Assembly: GCA_022059125.1 (NCBI GenBank) | Contig: JAEUWY010000017.1 | Coordinates: 1 to 31,108, forward strand | From: Corynespora cassiicola | Taxonomy: Eukaryota > Ascomycota > Dothideomycetes > Pleosporales > Corynesporascaceae | Direction: 5' to 3' | DNA length: 31,108 nucleotides | Shown here: in pieces, positions 9,834 through 20,028 of the stretch | Layout of the letters: every line of letters begins with the position of its first letter | Numbering within the stretch: position 1 is the stretch's first letter | Position numbers and translations under genes: made by a program | The notes under the pieces: model-generated | The model's input: the letters and a program-made list of their open reading frames with translations, nothing else | Databases searched by the model: none | What the model was told of the DNA's origin: nothing

Positions 9834-10304
9834 GAGGAGGATGAGGATCCTTCGGCGGGTACCTCGCGACGAAGAAATTCAGATGGATGATCGTATTGAC
9901 TGGGGGACGTGTGACAGCTGTGGGTTGTGGGTCGTGGGTCGAGAGAGGGAAAGGGAAGGAGAGAGGGAGACATTTGGTGTTTGAATAGACTGTCATGGGC
10001 AGACATTCATTGAGTTTGAGTTTGAGTTTAAGCTTAAGTGATCATACAAAATGTTGATTAGCTGTGTTCAAGTCATTGACTGTGATTGATGCGACACAAA
10101 GATGAGATAATTGTATGGAACTGGGTAGAGAGCCCTCATAAAGAGGCGCCTGATCTATATAGTGCCAACTAAGGCACGACTAGTACTGCATTATTAAAGT
10201 GACCACCTATCCTTCTGTGATGAATTTTCCAGCTGCAGAATTTGTACATCGTTGCTCGTCTACATCTCAACTCAGGTGGGAACCACGTAGCGCGTTTCCT
10301 AACG

Positions 10305-10310
<6 letters not shown>

Positions 10311-10340
<30 letters not shown>
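10311..10340. repeat. (TA)15 microsatellite
   Basis: Thirty bases of uninterrupted TA dinucleotide in the P450 upstream region. Likely length-polymorphic. Confidence 0.95.
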
Positions 10341-10343
<3 letters not shown>

Positions 10344-10678
10344 TGACACTATATTAGAGGTCGTTCTGTAGATGCTGCTGCAGGATTTTGAGGGCAAACC
10401 CACGGCTAAGATTAGCCAGATGCACGATTATGCAGATATGGAGGAGATCGGACGAAGTGAGGCGGAGATTTCCTGAAGCCCCTACGTTCGGCCGAGTAAG
10501 CCCAAGCATCCTCTTTACCGCTTATCTTCTATAGGACCGAATTTCAGTGCAAAAGCTGCTCGACGTCAGCCAATCAGGGATGGTTCCGAAGTTCCCATAG
10601 TTTGACGGACAAGTTTTAGTCCCGATGATTAGGCCTGAGCTGAACACGAAACATGAAACACGTCAGATCGTAAGGTGA

Positions 10679-10685
10679 TATAAAG
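10679..10685 (+). promoter_or_regulatory. TATA-like element upstream of the P450
   Basis: TATAAAG about 85 bases before the P450 ATG at 10770, a normal spacing for a fungal core promoter. Motif and position only. Confidence 0.4.
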
Positions 10686-10769
10686 TATCTGTGCTGTATC
10701 CACGAAACCGTGGAACATCGCTTCTAACTCACCTTCAAATTCTTCATCATTTATAGAGTGACGATTTTC

Positions 10770-12384
10770 ATGGCTCACTCAAAATCAATTCTCCTTCTCG
10801 TTGCTGCAGTAAGTTTTAGTCTTATAAGACCTTTACCAGCTTTTATCTGACTGCCATGTTAGCCAGTACTTTATTGGGCAGCTATTGCAGTGTACCGACT
10901 CCTTTTTCATCCGCTTGCCAAAGTTCCTGGCCCGAAGCTTTTGGCTATTTCTGGTCTACCCAAAGCTATACGATTGCATTTCCTGGGAACCTGGTACAAA
11001 GATGTCCATTCTCTCCACATCAAATACGGACGCGTTGTGAGGATAGGCCCCAATGACATTGCAGTAGATGGCGACCCCGCCTGGGAAGAGTGCTACTCAT
11101 TGAGAAGGAACGGAAAATTAGACTTCAGTCGAGCTCCAGAATTTTTCTCGATCACCAACGACAAAACACCTTCTCTGCCAAGCATTGTCCTGACAGACCG
11201 TAATGGCCACCGCCGGCAACGACGCATCCTTGCCCATGCATTTTCAAACAGCGCTATGTATGAGCAGGAACCTATAATCGGACAGTATGTGGAAATGCTC
11301 ATCGCCCGAATTCGAGAGATGGTGGCGATCGGAAAACCAGTCGATATTTTGAAATGGTACAACTTCACCACATTCGATATCATTGGTGATTTGACCTTTG
11401 GAGAATCCTTTGAATGTCTTCAAAAAAGTCAATTACACTCCTGGGTTGCCATAATCTTCGAATCTATCAAAGCAGCCGAAGTATTAAGGTTTCTCATGCA
11501 ATACCCTCTTACACGCTGGATCACCAACATCGTAATCGGAAAGAAGTTGTTTCAAACCCGGGCCGATCACCAGGCATTTTCAGTTGAAAAAGCAAAGCGT
11601 CGCCTAGCTCTTGGTCCCCACGGGAAGGAGCGCAAAGATTTTATGACATACATTCTCAAAAACAATGGTGAAAAAGGCATGACAGAGGAGGAGATCATGG
11701 GTAACTCAGAAACTTTGATTTTGGCAGGAAGCGAGACGACTGCAACCGCCCTTTCTGGTCTTACCTATTACCTGACCCAAAACCCTCACAGTATGCAAAT
11801 ATTAGTCGATGAAATACGGGGCGCATTCAGTTCTGAAGATGAAATCACCCTCAAGTCTGCTTCCGAGCTTGTATATGCACACGCATGCATTGAAGAAGGA
11901 TTACGACTTTTCCCACCCGTTGCGGTCACCCCGCCCAGAGTATCGCCCGGAGATATTGTAGGGGGCTTTTATCTACCTGAAGGCGTAAGTTGAAATAATC
12001 TTGTTTTCTTAACAGAATGAAATAACCATGGCTCAGACCCGTATTGCCGTCCACCAGTGGGCATCTCATCGAAACCCGCAAAACTGGTCTCGCCCTGATG
12101 ATTTTGTCCCTGAGAGGTTCCTTCCCACAGATCATCCATTATACGACATTTCTTTTTCTTCTGACAACAAGAAATGTTTCCGTCCGTTTTCAACTGGTCC
12201 TATGGATTGTATTGGAAAAAACCTTGCTTATGCAGAGCTGCACCTCATCCTTGCCAAAATGATTTGGAATTTCAACTTTCACCTCGAGCCGGAGTGCAAA
12301 GACTGGGCAGAAAACATGAAAGCATATACGTTGTGGGACAAAACTCCCTTGTTGGTCAGGCTATCGTCTGCTGAGTCGGATTGA
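10770..12384 (+). CDS. Cytochrome P450 monooxygenase, three exons
   Basis: Membrane-anchored microsomal P450 that would hydroxylate or oxidise a small molecule with electrons from P450 reductase. Exons are 10770-10808, 10863-11984 and 12016-12384, giving 1530 nt and 509 residues, the normal length. Intron 1 (54 bp) has GTAAGT and a CTGAC branch site; intron 2 (31 bp) is very short, GTAAGT to AACAG. The first exon gives the start of the N-terminal membrane helix (LLLVAAPVLYWAA), followed by the proline hinge KVPGPK. The I-helix motif AGSETT is near residue 300, the K-helix E-x-x-R (EEGLR) near 358, PERF at 419-422, and the haem loop FSTGPMDCIGK places the axial cysteine at about 452. All key residues are present, so the gene should be active. 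The sequence is most like fungal benzoate-4-monooxygenase/isotrichodermin-hydroxylase-type P450s. It could serve the oxidoreductase group to its left, but it lies on the other strand and in more AT-rich DNA. Confidence 0.92.
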
Positions 12385-13415
12385 AAGCAAGAGGAATCTG
12401 CAATCAAGCTTCTATGTCTTCTAATCCCTCATTTCTTTTCAGAACAGAACAATTTAGAATCTGAAATCTTAATCTCGAATTTGGTGTCTCCAACCCCATC
12501 ACGAGCTTTCAATCTAGAGTTCCACATAGTTACGAAATATTGCGTAAGCCAGTCGCATCGTAGAAATGGCAATGGCTAGATCAAGCTGCACGCTGCTGAC
12601 AAAACATCTGCGGTTCGACAAGTTGATTGATTCTATTTTCACTCTCTTGATAGAACAACTTCCTCACAATTCCTCCCGTAAGCCAAATGTTAGCCTTCAC
12701 GTGACTAGCATAGATGTGGTATATTTGCTTTTGGTATATGAAACCTAGTATCCCACGCACTTCAGACAGACCCTAGTTCATGGAAGATATAAATACTGAG
12801 CTGTAGTTATCTATAGCAATAAGAACACAGTCCTCATTATTCTTCCCCACACCTATGCTTCAGATATTATGAGTGCTTGACCAGAACTAGGCTGACAATT
12901 TAGGGTTAAGCTCACAGTCAAGACTGCTGCCTGTGGTGGCTACTTTTGCCACATACCGACTTAACCTAATTGCAGCAAAATTAACAGTATTTACAGCATA
13001 GGATTAGCGCACAAGGTTCTTAAACTCGCCACCGCTAGCAGGGAGGATGGTCGACCCGTTCCTACTCGGACCTTGTTGTGGTGCGAAACCGTGTGTTTTT
13101 CGTTGCGTAGAGGCATGAAGAGCGACGCCAGCGTCTCTGAAGTGGGTGGAGCGGGACGGAGCTTCGAAATGTGCAAAAGCGTTACCGTGACGCAGGGTTC
13201 CACAGCGGGAACCAAAAACGGGCCCGAGGAAACGAAACCAGATCTAATAAGCCCTTGCGTCTTGTCTTTTTGGGTTAGCGCTCACGATTACTGTATCCGC
13301 CTTGGCAATCGCGGAACGTTGTCGAGTCAACAACCGCCGCGCGCCAGCACCTAAACCGCGATCAGTCCCCGCGACAGCCCTCGTACAACTTCGCGATGCG
13401 GTGCAACATGCGGCT
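12385..13415. other. Intergenic stretch with one copy of a dispersed repeat
   Basis: About 1 kb, AT-rich on the left, without a supported gene. The right part holds the first copy of a repeat that recurs at 18.8-19.3 kb. The open frame of the next gene extends back to about 13302 but without an ATG before 13416. Confidence 0.5.
13028..13233 (+). repeat. Dispersed diverged repeat, copy A
   Basis: Two blocks match the region 18765-19316 in the same orientation and order: 13028-13075 with 18765-18812, and roughly 13085-13233 with 19170-19316. The longest identical run I see is 20 bases (13200-13219 against 19281-19300). The blocks are about 10 bases apart here but about 360 apart in copy B. It may be a relic of a mobile element or an old duplication. 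No coding potential or terminal repeats were recognised. Confidence 0.7.
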
Positions 13416-14660
13416 ATGTCTACACCGCAGGCTTCTATGATACAGAAACAGCACGTCACACCGCCATCGAGCTTCGCAAAGCCCCCTTTGACGCCGCCGC
13501 CGACCGATGAGAAGCAGTTCGTCCAAGCCCCACGAGTCCTCGCGCTCTTCAGAGAAAAACGATTAGGAAGACATATCAAGCGAGGGTGGTGGATAGAGTT
13601 TCAGCTTGTTGAAGGAGAATATGATGAGATAGAGCGTCGACTCCGGAAAGACGAAGACCTGTGGGGCTACGTAAAAGCCAAAATACGGTGGGTGTGCATT
13701 GGATACAGCGGGTATTGCAGACCTTACGGCTGACAAGAAGACTCGCGCAGGTATGATTATAACGCAGAGACGAAATTACTCGTCATTCGGATGCCAACCG
13801 GAATACATGAGCTGTTCATTGATGGAGTGGAGGACGCGATTCGGAGCCAGCTGAAAGCAATACGTGAGGGATTGGGCCCGGAAGCGCATTTCGCGCAAAA
13901 AGTGAGACCCGCTCGATCAACTGAGGTAGAGTTTCCAGTGGAGAATGATCCATCTGGTAAAAAGTCAAAATACGAGCCAGACGCCTCTTTCTGGCATGAC
14001 GATGCGAAATATCCGGGGGTGATTATCGAAGTTGCATTCTCGCAGAAGAGAGAGAGGCTGTATCGTCTAGCAGAAAACTACCTCCTAGACTCAGACGCTA
14101 GCGTACAGGTTGTTGTTGGTCTGGACATCGAATATGGCAAGAAAGGGTCACGCAAAGCGGCGCTATCGATCTGGCGAGCACATGAATTTCCCACGGATGA
14201 TGGGCATGAGCTACGTGTAGTTCGAGAAGTTGCAAATGAGGTAGGTTATATTACAAGACATCGCCAGGATGATGACTAACATTTCCGGTAGGTGTTCCGT
14301 GATGATCAGGGGAATCCCACTAGTCATGCTGGACTGCGACTTCGTCTCCAAGATTTTGCCTATCAAGAGCTAGCACAACGGGAAATCGGAGATTACGATC
14401 AAGAGCTGACCGTATCTTCGGAACAACTCTGCGAGTATCTTACAGTAGCAGAAGCCAAGATGCAGGCAGTAGAATCGCTCGGCCAGCATGCTATCGGTCC
14501 TGGAGTCAAGAAGAGAAAAAGGGCAGAAACCCCTCCGGAACAGATTGCCTCAGGCGACGAAGCGAGGTACAGAGAGCTGGAAGAGAGAGCGGTCAAGCGT
14601 CTAGCAGAAAATGATTCCGACTATGAAGATAGGTCATCAATTAAAAGCTCGTCAGAGTAA
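13416..14660 (+). CDS. PD-(D/E)XK nuclease-fold-like protein, three exons
   Basis: Exons are 13416-13687, 13751-14240 and 14292-14660, coding for 376 residues; introns of 63 and 51 bp are GT..AG, the second with a CTAAC branch site. The first join gives KIRYDYNAETKLLVIRMPTG, the second REVANEVFRDDQ. The core has EPDASFWHD followed about 17 residues later by IIEVAFSQKRERL, which fits the acidic residues of a PD-(D/E)XK fold, though the usual lysine position after the glutamate holds alanine and K comes three residues later. The next strand VQVVVGLDIEY also fits. Upstream is RMPTGIHELFIDGVEDAI, a pattern also seen in Uma2-type nucleases and, from memory, resembling the nuclease part of fungal Spok-like proteins. 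The C-terminal third is charged with a basic KKRKR patch that may act as a nuclear signal. I regard the fold as likely and the activity as unproven. The start at 13416 is the first in-frame ATG. Confidence 0.75.
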
Positions 14661-15140
14661 GGCTGTAGACTTGACGATACCACCACGGCCATCTCTAATG
14701 TTGAAATTACCGAGATCCTCAGACTGTATGGCCATGTCTTTTACACAACACACAATACTGCACTATTACCTGCACGCAGCACAAGGTCAGGTCAGAAATG
14801 CGTCGGCCGTCCCCCCTGGTTGACGGTGGCGAAAACGCGTACCGCCCGAGTACCTTTGATCACCCCATGCCGCCTACAAACAGGCTAGTGGGATCTAGCC
14901 TTCTGTACTTGATACAGCGGCGTCACAGCGCTCCATACCTCAGTCATTAGCCTTGAGACTACTATGGGCTTGAAAGCAAAGGGGAGGCCTCAACCATCCC
15001 TTTTCAGTTCGCTCTAGATGTGTATTATACACTGCTATAAACATTAAAAACTGCCTTCTACAACAGTTCAACGTTGCAATCGCATAAAGGCACGTAGGGA
15101 AGTGAAATGGAAGCTCTGCTGTATTAGAATAGAACTGTTC
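14661..15140. other. Intergenic stretch between convergent genes
   Basis: About 480 bases between the 3' ends of the nuclease-like gene and the NB-ARC-TPR gene. No open frame of note, no repeat or RNA gene recognised. It should contain two poly(A) sites. Confidence 0.5.
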
Positions 15141-17114
15141 TTAGTCTAAATTTGCTGTTCTCTCTGCATACATACTATTCAGAGCCTGTATCGACGCTAG
15201 CCGTGAAGGATGGTTAGCTCTGTAGACGTGCGCATCCACTGCAACCACATACTCCATAAGCTCTATTGCCCGCTCAGGTTGTCCATCTGCTCGGTATGCT
15301 CCTGCAAGCTCGTGCTGCGACACCAGTCGGGAGGGGTGCTCTTTCGCCAGCACCTCCTCCCGAATTTCGACCACCTTCTCTAACAGGCCCACCGCCTTCT
15401 TGACCTGTCCATCTGCTCGGTATGCCATTGCAAGCGCGTGCTGCGACGCCAGTCGAGATGGGTGCTCTTTCACCAGTACCTCCTCTCGAATTCCGACTAT
15501 CTTCTCCAGAAGGTCCACCGCTTTCTTGACTTGTCCGTCTATTCGGTATGCCATTGCGAGCGCGTGCTGCGACGCCAGTCGAGATGGATGCTCCTTTGCC
15601 AGCACCTCCTGAGTTTCGACTATTTTCTCCAGCAGATCCACTGCTTTCTTGACCTGTCCGTCCGCTTGGTACGCTATTGCGAGCACATGTTCTGACAGCA
15701 GTCGTTCAGAGTCGTCCTTGGCTAGCACGTTTCTCCTCCATTCGCAGCATTTCTCTATCCATCTGACCGCTTCTCGAATCAGGCCATCAATCTGCAGACA
15801 CCGTCCCACTCGTAGACTCAGCTTCGACTTCGCTTCCCCGGCGTAACCTTGCGTGTTCTCTAAGAGCCGCAGTGCATGCGGCAAGTACGCCCTCCACAGT
15901 TCCCGATTCCTGTAATCATCGGATGGGAAGGCGTTGGTGACATGCTGCACAGCTGCTTCTCTCTTATCTGCAGCGTTGCCGTGCTTGTTGAGCCAGATCC
16001 TAGTCGCTAGATGAACTAGTCGGTGCATGTCGAACCATTCCTGTATTCCGCCCTCATCCATCTCCCCTTTCCCCTTTCCCCTTCCCTCCTCCTCTTCTCC
16101 CCCTCCCTTTCCTACTTTCTTCTGGCAGTCGCCGTTCTCCCGCCGGACTAGGAACGAGAGCCCGCAAAGTGTACCGATCGCCTCCTCCACCCGATGTTCT
16201 GGCTGCGTTTTCGGCAAGATGGCTCGCGGGATCGCCTTCCACTCGATGCACGATATGAATGCCAGCAGCTCTGTTGCAGCCGTGTCGCGCGTCTCCAGTT
16301 GCTTGAAAGACATCATCCACGTCGTGGCCACCGCGTTGGCTGAGCCCTGATATCGCGTATCATCGCAGAACTCTCGACTCATAAGGCTTACCGTGTCCTG
16401 TTCGGTGCTCTGAAGTAGCCGCAGGTACCGGGCGATGGGCGTTTTGTTTATGTTCAGGTATGCGGCTGCTTGCGCAATTGCCAGAGGCACGTATGCCAGC
16501 TCCTCTAACAGCTGACTCGTAGCAGTACTGTCGCGTAGGAGCTCCTTCCAGATCAGCGACTTCTCAAGAAAGTCGGCTGCGTCTGACCTGCTCATCGCTC
16601 CAAGCTCCAGTACGTCGTTGTGCGTCAGCAGTACTGCCACATCCTGCTTGCACGTGGTATATATAGTCACACCGCCCTCGCTCTCTGGCAGGTAGTCGAT
16701 GATGCCCTTGGACTGTCCTTTTCCGAACATAACATCTGCATCGTCGGCGTTGTCGACCACTAGCAACCATCGGCCTGCCCGCCCCGCGCTCAGATGCTGC
16801 TTCACTAGCTCTTTTGCACTGCTTCCTTCGCCTGCCGCAAGTGGTATGTGCAGGGTTTGTGCAATTTCTATGCATGCCTGTTCAAAGCTTGCCATGCTAA
16901 GTGCAGGCAGCCAGAAGATGCAGATCTCAGGGTGTGTCTCCTTGACTACGTATGCAAATTGTAGCGCGACTTGCGTCTTGCCAGTTCCGCCTAGGCCTAC
17001 AATAGATACCTTCTTGCAGTCCTGACCCATTAGTAGTTTTTCTTGTAGCTCTTCGAGCTCGTCTCTCCTTCCCACAAAGTACCAGTTCTTGGAGAACGGG
17101 AGGTGGCAGGCCAT
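15141..17114 (-). CDS. NB-ARC-TPR NLR (STAND NTPase), effector domain lost
   Basis: Fungal NLR-type signalling ATPase, expected to sense a non-self or internal cue through TPRs and to oligomerise. From ATG 17114 the frame codes for 657 residues. The NB-ARC core begins with HLPFSKNWYFVGRRDEL; the P-loop GLGGTGKT is at residues 40-47 and Walker B is WLLVVDNADD. A charged low-complexity insert of Gly, Glu and Lys (GKGGGEEEEGRGKGKG) lies in the winged-helix region before FDMHRLVHLATRIW. The C-terminus has four to five TPR-like units of about 42 residues (ADGQVKKAVDLLEKIV) that are very alike. The frame is also open back to an ATG at 17402, but those 96 codons run through a probable 65-bp intron (17180-17116, CTAAC branch, CAG end). 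They overlap decayed patatin sequence in another frame, so they are unlikely to be the native N-terminus. If expressed, the protein starts without an effector domain. It may be a pseudogene remnant or a shortened sensor. Confidence 0.78.
   Translation of the reverse strand: MACHLPFSKNWYFVGRRDELEELQEKLLMGQDCKKVSIVGLGGTGKTQVALQFAYVVKETHPEICIFWLPALSMASFEQACIEIAQTLHIPLAAGEGSSAKELVKQHLSAGRAGRWLLVVDNADDADVMFGKGQSKGIIDYLPESEGGVTIYTTCKQDVAVLLTHNDVLELGAMSRSDAADFLEKSLIWKELLRDSTATSQLLEELAYVPLAIAQAAAYLNINKTPIARYLRLLQSTEQDTVSLMSREFCDDTRYQGSANAVATTWMMSFKQLETRDTAATELLAFISCIEWKAIPRAILPKTQPEHRVEEAIGTLCGLSFLVRRENGDCQKKVGKGGGEEEEGRGKGKGEMDEGGIQEWFDMHRLVHLATRIWLNKHGNAADKREAAVQHVTNAFPSDDYRNRELWRAYLPHALRLLENTQGYAGEAKSKLSLRVGRCLQIDGLIREAVRWIEKCCEWRRNVLAKDDSERLLSEHVLAIAYQADGQVKKAVDLLEKIVETQEVLAKEHPSRLASQHALAMAYRIDGQVKKAVDLLEKIVGIREEVLVKEHPSRLASQHALAMAYRADGQVKKAVGLLEKVVEIREEVLAKEHPSRLVSQHELAGAYRADGQPERAIELMEYVVAVDAHVYRANHPSRLASIQALNSMYAERTANLD
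15200..15715 (-). repeat. TPR-coding tandem repeat, about 126 bp units
   Basis: Four successive units of about 42 codons in the NB-ARC-TPR gene share long identical stretches, for example KEHPSRLASQHALAMAYR in neighbouring units. One unit is one codon shorter (TQEVLAKEH against IREEVLVKEH). The high similarity points to recent duplication or gene conversion between units. Confidence 0.85.
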
Positions 17115-17115
17115 A

Positions 17116-17180
17116 CTGACAGCTACGCATGTGTTAGCGCAAGATAACCAGGGGCACGCATTATAGCCCGTCTTTTTTAC
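17116..17180 (-). other. Probable ancestral intron between patatin and NB-ARC domains
   Basis: Minus strand: donor GTAAAA directly after AAG, a GCTAAC branch site and acceptor TGTCAG. Its phase joins the frame of the patatin remains (phase 2 on both sides) to the NB-ARC frame, giving S-M-A-C-H at the junction. Read through, it would shift frame, which explains the open but misleading upstream extension of the NB-ARC frame. Confidence 0.6.
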
Positions 17181-17319
17181 CTTGTATGAGGCGCCGTGTC
17201 TCGTAACCTTGCAAACGCTTAGCAACACCGCTGCATTGTGGATCCAAGATGTTGCCTTCTGTGATGATCTGCGCAAAATATGCTTCTGTTCTGCCTGCAT
17301 GACGTCAGCGCCGAGCCAC

Positions 17320-18300
17320 GCTGCTAATGCACACTCCGCTTCTGCTCCAATTACTGGACGCAGTGCCTCACTCGATACTTCTGGATCTGGTGCTTTAGGC
17401 ATCCGTCTGTCGTTAATTATATCCTGCCATGTTCTTTGTGCTCAGCGAGGCTAACGTCTTGCAATCCCTGCTCGACATTGATGCCAAAGTACTGCTTTTC
17501 GCCGTAGCGGGCCTATCGAGCGATGAGCGTTTTTCTCCGTCTCCACTGTCTTCGCCGCGATTCCACCAAAGTGTTGGAGAGGAACTTAAGTAGGTTGTCT
17601 TCGAGTGCCTTCTTGCCAAAGTGTCTAGTTCCAATCGGCATGAAGCATTTGACTGGCAGCTTCAAGTCTCCACTTCGGGCCTCCAGATATTGGCAGCTTC
17701 GCTTTCTATGTCGTAAAGGGGGGTGTTCGCTCTTAGCGTAGCTTTAATGAGCTTCTGTGCTCTGATCGAGACGGGTCGAAGAAACTAGTAGCCCCAGACG
17801 TTGCAAGGGTTGCCTCGCAGATGCTAGCTGGAATGTCGCTCTCGTCGAGTAAGGCGTAGCTTCTCAGGCGCGTGACGCCGGCGGTTTCCCTTGCTGTCGG
17901 ACAGACAAATCCAGTCGACTGTCAGAAGGAGTCAATGCAGCGGTGTGGCAGACTTACCTGCGGCAACCTCGCTGCCTGCCATCGCTGAAGATGTCTGTTG
18001 CGCAGACACCTCAGTTGGTTAGCACCTCTTCAATGGCGCTTTAGGCTTCTTCGAGTCAAACTGCGCACTTAATTGGCCCGTCTGGCTTTCTCGAACACAG
18101 CCTTCATTAGGTTGGTGTACGCCGCGATGCATTCGTCTACGTTCATCTCAAGCCAGCCAAGCACGATGGCGATCAGCCTTGCCGTGTCAGCGGGAGCATG
18201 CAGTCACCCAGTTGTCTGCCCATCCTTCAGGATATATAGGGTCGACAGGTCGCGCACGCCGCCGCCATCGAGCGACAGCAGGCAGAGGCTGGTGGTGTCT
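17320..18300 (-). pseudogene. Decayed patatin-like phospholipase domain of the adjacent NLR
   Basis: Minus-strand remains of a patatin-like phospholipase, normally a serine lipid hydrolase. In order: LCLLSLDGGGVRDLSTLYIL (oxyanion glycine motif) near 18290-18230; LIAIVLGWLEMNVDECIAAY near 18175-18115; VTRLRSYALLDESDIP and ICEATLATSGATSFFDP near 17880-17775; ESEAANIW near 17700; KCFMPIGTRHFGKKALEDN near 17640; YFGINVEQGLQDVSLAEH near 17485-17430; DGCLKHQIQKYRVRHCVQ near 17400-17350. These lie in different frames with several stops, at least three frameshifts and a shortened region between motifs one and two. The nucleophile motif GxSxG is gone: the residues before LIAIVLG read HAPADTAR. A GTAAGT..CTGACAG intron is still recognisable, so this is not a processed copy. 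It ends where the NB-ARC domain begins, consistent with an ancestral patatin-NB-ARC-TPR protein. Confidence 0.85.
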
Positions 18301-20028
18301 GTGTAGGGGCGCTACAGCGCGATGTGTTTGCTGTTTGCAAAGCGAGCGACAGCAGTTCGGTGTCTAGAGCATAGAGGGAACCCATCGCGAACTGAACAGC
18401 CATTCTCGTTACCAGGTGAGGCAAGACTGAATACTGGAGGTATGCAGGCGCGTAGTTATAGTGTGCGCCGCACGGCAGCCAGTCGCGTCGCGCTGTGCCA
18501 GCGAGGGACTGGTGGGTTATTGGTATTCGTTCGCGTAATCCATTCTGTAGCCAATTCTATCAGAACAATCTAAATTTCTTGTGTAGAGTCTGTTGAGCTG
18601 TTAGTCTGAATGTTGCCTTTGGAGGATCTACGATCGAAACCTGACTACGGACGCGGACAGAGAAAGCCGTGACGCTGCTTTATCAAACATAGAAGATTAG
18701 ATCTTACTAGCCTATTTATAAGCAATGTGCATCAGTCACAAGTACTTGTGCGATACGAGCTGTCGCCACGGCGAGCAGGGAGGGCGGTCAACCCGTTGTT
18801 GCCCGGACCTTGTATAGCTGGTGGAATTTTGTCCAGCCGCCCGAGAATGCTTTCTTGGCCTGCCGCTGCGTGTGCGAACGCCTTTTCGGCTTCGCCTACA
18901 AAGCCGCGTCGCTCAAGAACGATCCTTAGGATTGACTGATTGCCGTACAGATCTTTCTCCTACCTTTTCTGGTGTCGCTGGTATCTGAAGAGTGCTTAAG
19001 CATCGTCCCGCCTTCGTCCAGCCGGCACTTGTCTGCATAATAGAAGCTAAAGTGGAGGAGCACCCACGGTATATCAGGGTCATGTAGGACTGGTGCCTTC
19101 TTCTTATTTGCTTTTTCTGTCTGACCACGGCGGTGATAGAAACACTTGAAATAAAATGGCTGGCCCTTTGCGTGTTTCGGAGCTGTGTTTTTGTACCAAA
19201 AAATGAAGGACCATGTTAGCGTCTCTGGACAGGATGGAGCGGAGTCAGAGCCTGCGAAAGCAATACCGAGGTGCCGAGTCCCACAGCGGGAACCAAAAAC
19301 AGGCCCAAGGAACTAATATTGGACCCTAGCAAGATCTCACAAGCGCTGTCAAATGTAACGGTGGCTGGAGCATGCATGTAACAAGTGTTGGGTGCGGGTA
19401 TGTATATACACGTAGGCGTTCCACCTACCTGCATTACAATAAACAGAGTCACTTGCTTCGATAACCCCAGCAAGATTTCACAAGCGCGATGGCTATTCTT
19501 GGATTAGCATTTGACGATCAAGTCAAACTAAGTTGCATGAAGAGCTGGCCACAAGGCAATAAGGCGACCGTGCCAGGCCCTTTATATTTCCCTACGAGGA
19601 AAGTTCTCAAAAACCGTGGAATTCACCGAAGGTCCTTCGTGCAAGGATTCGCGTTTGAGCCGTATCGTTAGCACACCAGCCGAGATGATAAGCAGCCTGC
19701 AACAAGCGACTCACCGCTTGAATCTGCTTACTCGCAACTTCGTTGTGGTCGACAAGGTGAGCTGAAGTTATTGAAGCCTGTGACTTACCCTATTAGCAGG
19801 GCTGTCCCCGTGCTAGTGAACTGAATTCACAACAAACGAAGCGTGGCTGTCGGCAGCGAGCCCCTACCCACAGGCGGCAAAGCGTCTGCCGGGCTTGGCG
19901 TTATGGAAGCGAAACCGGATTGCCGCCGACGGGCTTCTCCGCGCTTCTTTGCCCCGCCCCAACTACGGACTCCCTACTATCATCACTGCCTGACTCCGCT
20001 TCGTCCATCAGCCAAAGACAAGTCTGTG
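18301..20028. other. Gene-poor stretch with the second copy of the dispersed repeat
   Basis: About 1.7 kb upstream of both the patatin remains (minus) and the F-box-like gene (plus). It holds repeat copy B and a short direct repeat (AGCAAGAT.TCACAAGCGC at 19326 and again near 19468). An open frame of 60 codons at 19489-19671 is not convincing. The frame of the F-box gene is open back to 19843, with an in-frame ATG at 19903. Confidence 0.5.
18765..19316 (+). repeat. Dispersed diverged repeat, copy B
   Basis: Second copy of the repeat at 13028-13233, same orientation. The two matching blocks are separated here by about 360 extra bases, so either this copy has an insertion or copy A a deletion. 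The differences are mixed, with many C/T and G/A changes. No coding content could be assigned. Confidence 0.7.

Larger units (their letters stand above)
9834..10769. other. AT-rich intergenic stretch upstream of the P450
   Basis: About 930 bases without a supported gene. The first 150 bases are G- and purine-rich, the 3' flank of the hypothetical ORF. The rest is AT-rich, with a pure TA dinucleotide run at 10311-10340 and a TATA-like element near the P450 start. Confidence 0.5.

Noticed and set aside
15400..15846. Plus-strand Cys/Ser-rich frames opposite the TPR units
   Set aside because: They are antisense shadows of the TPR repeats and repeat with the same period.
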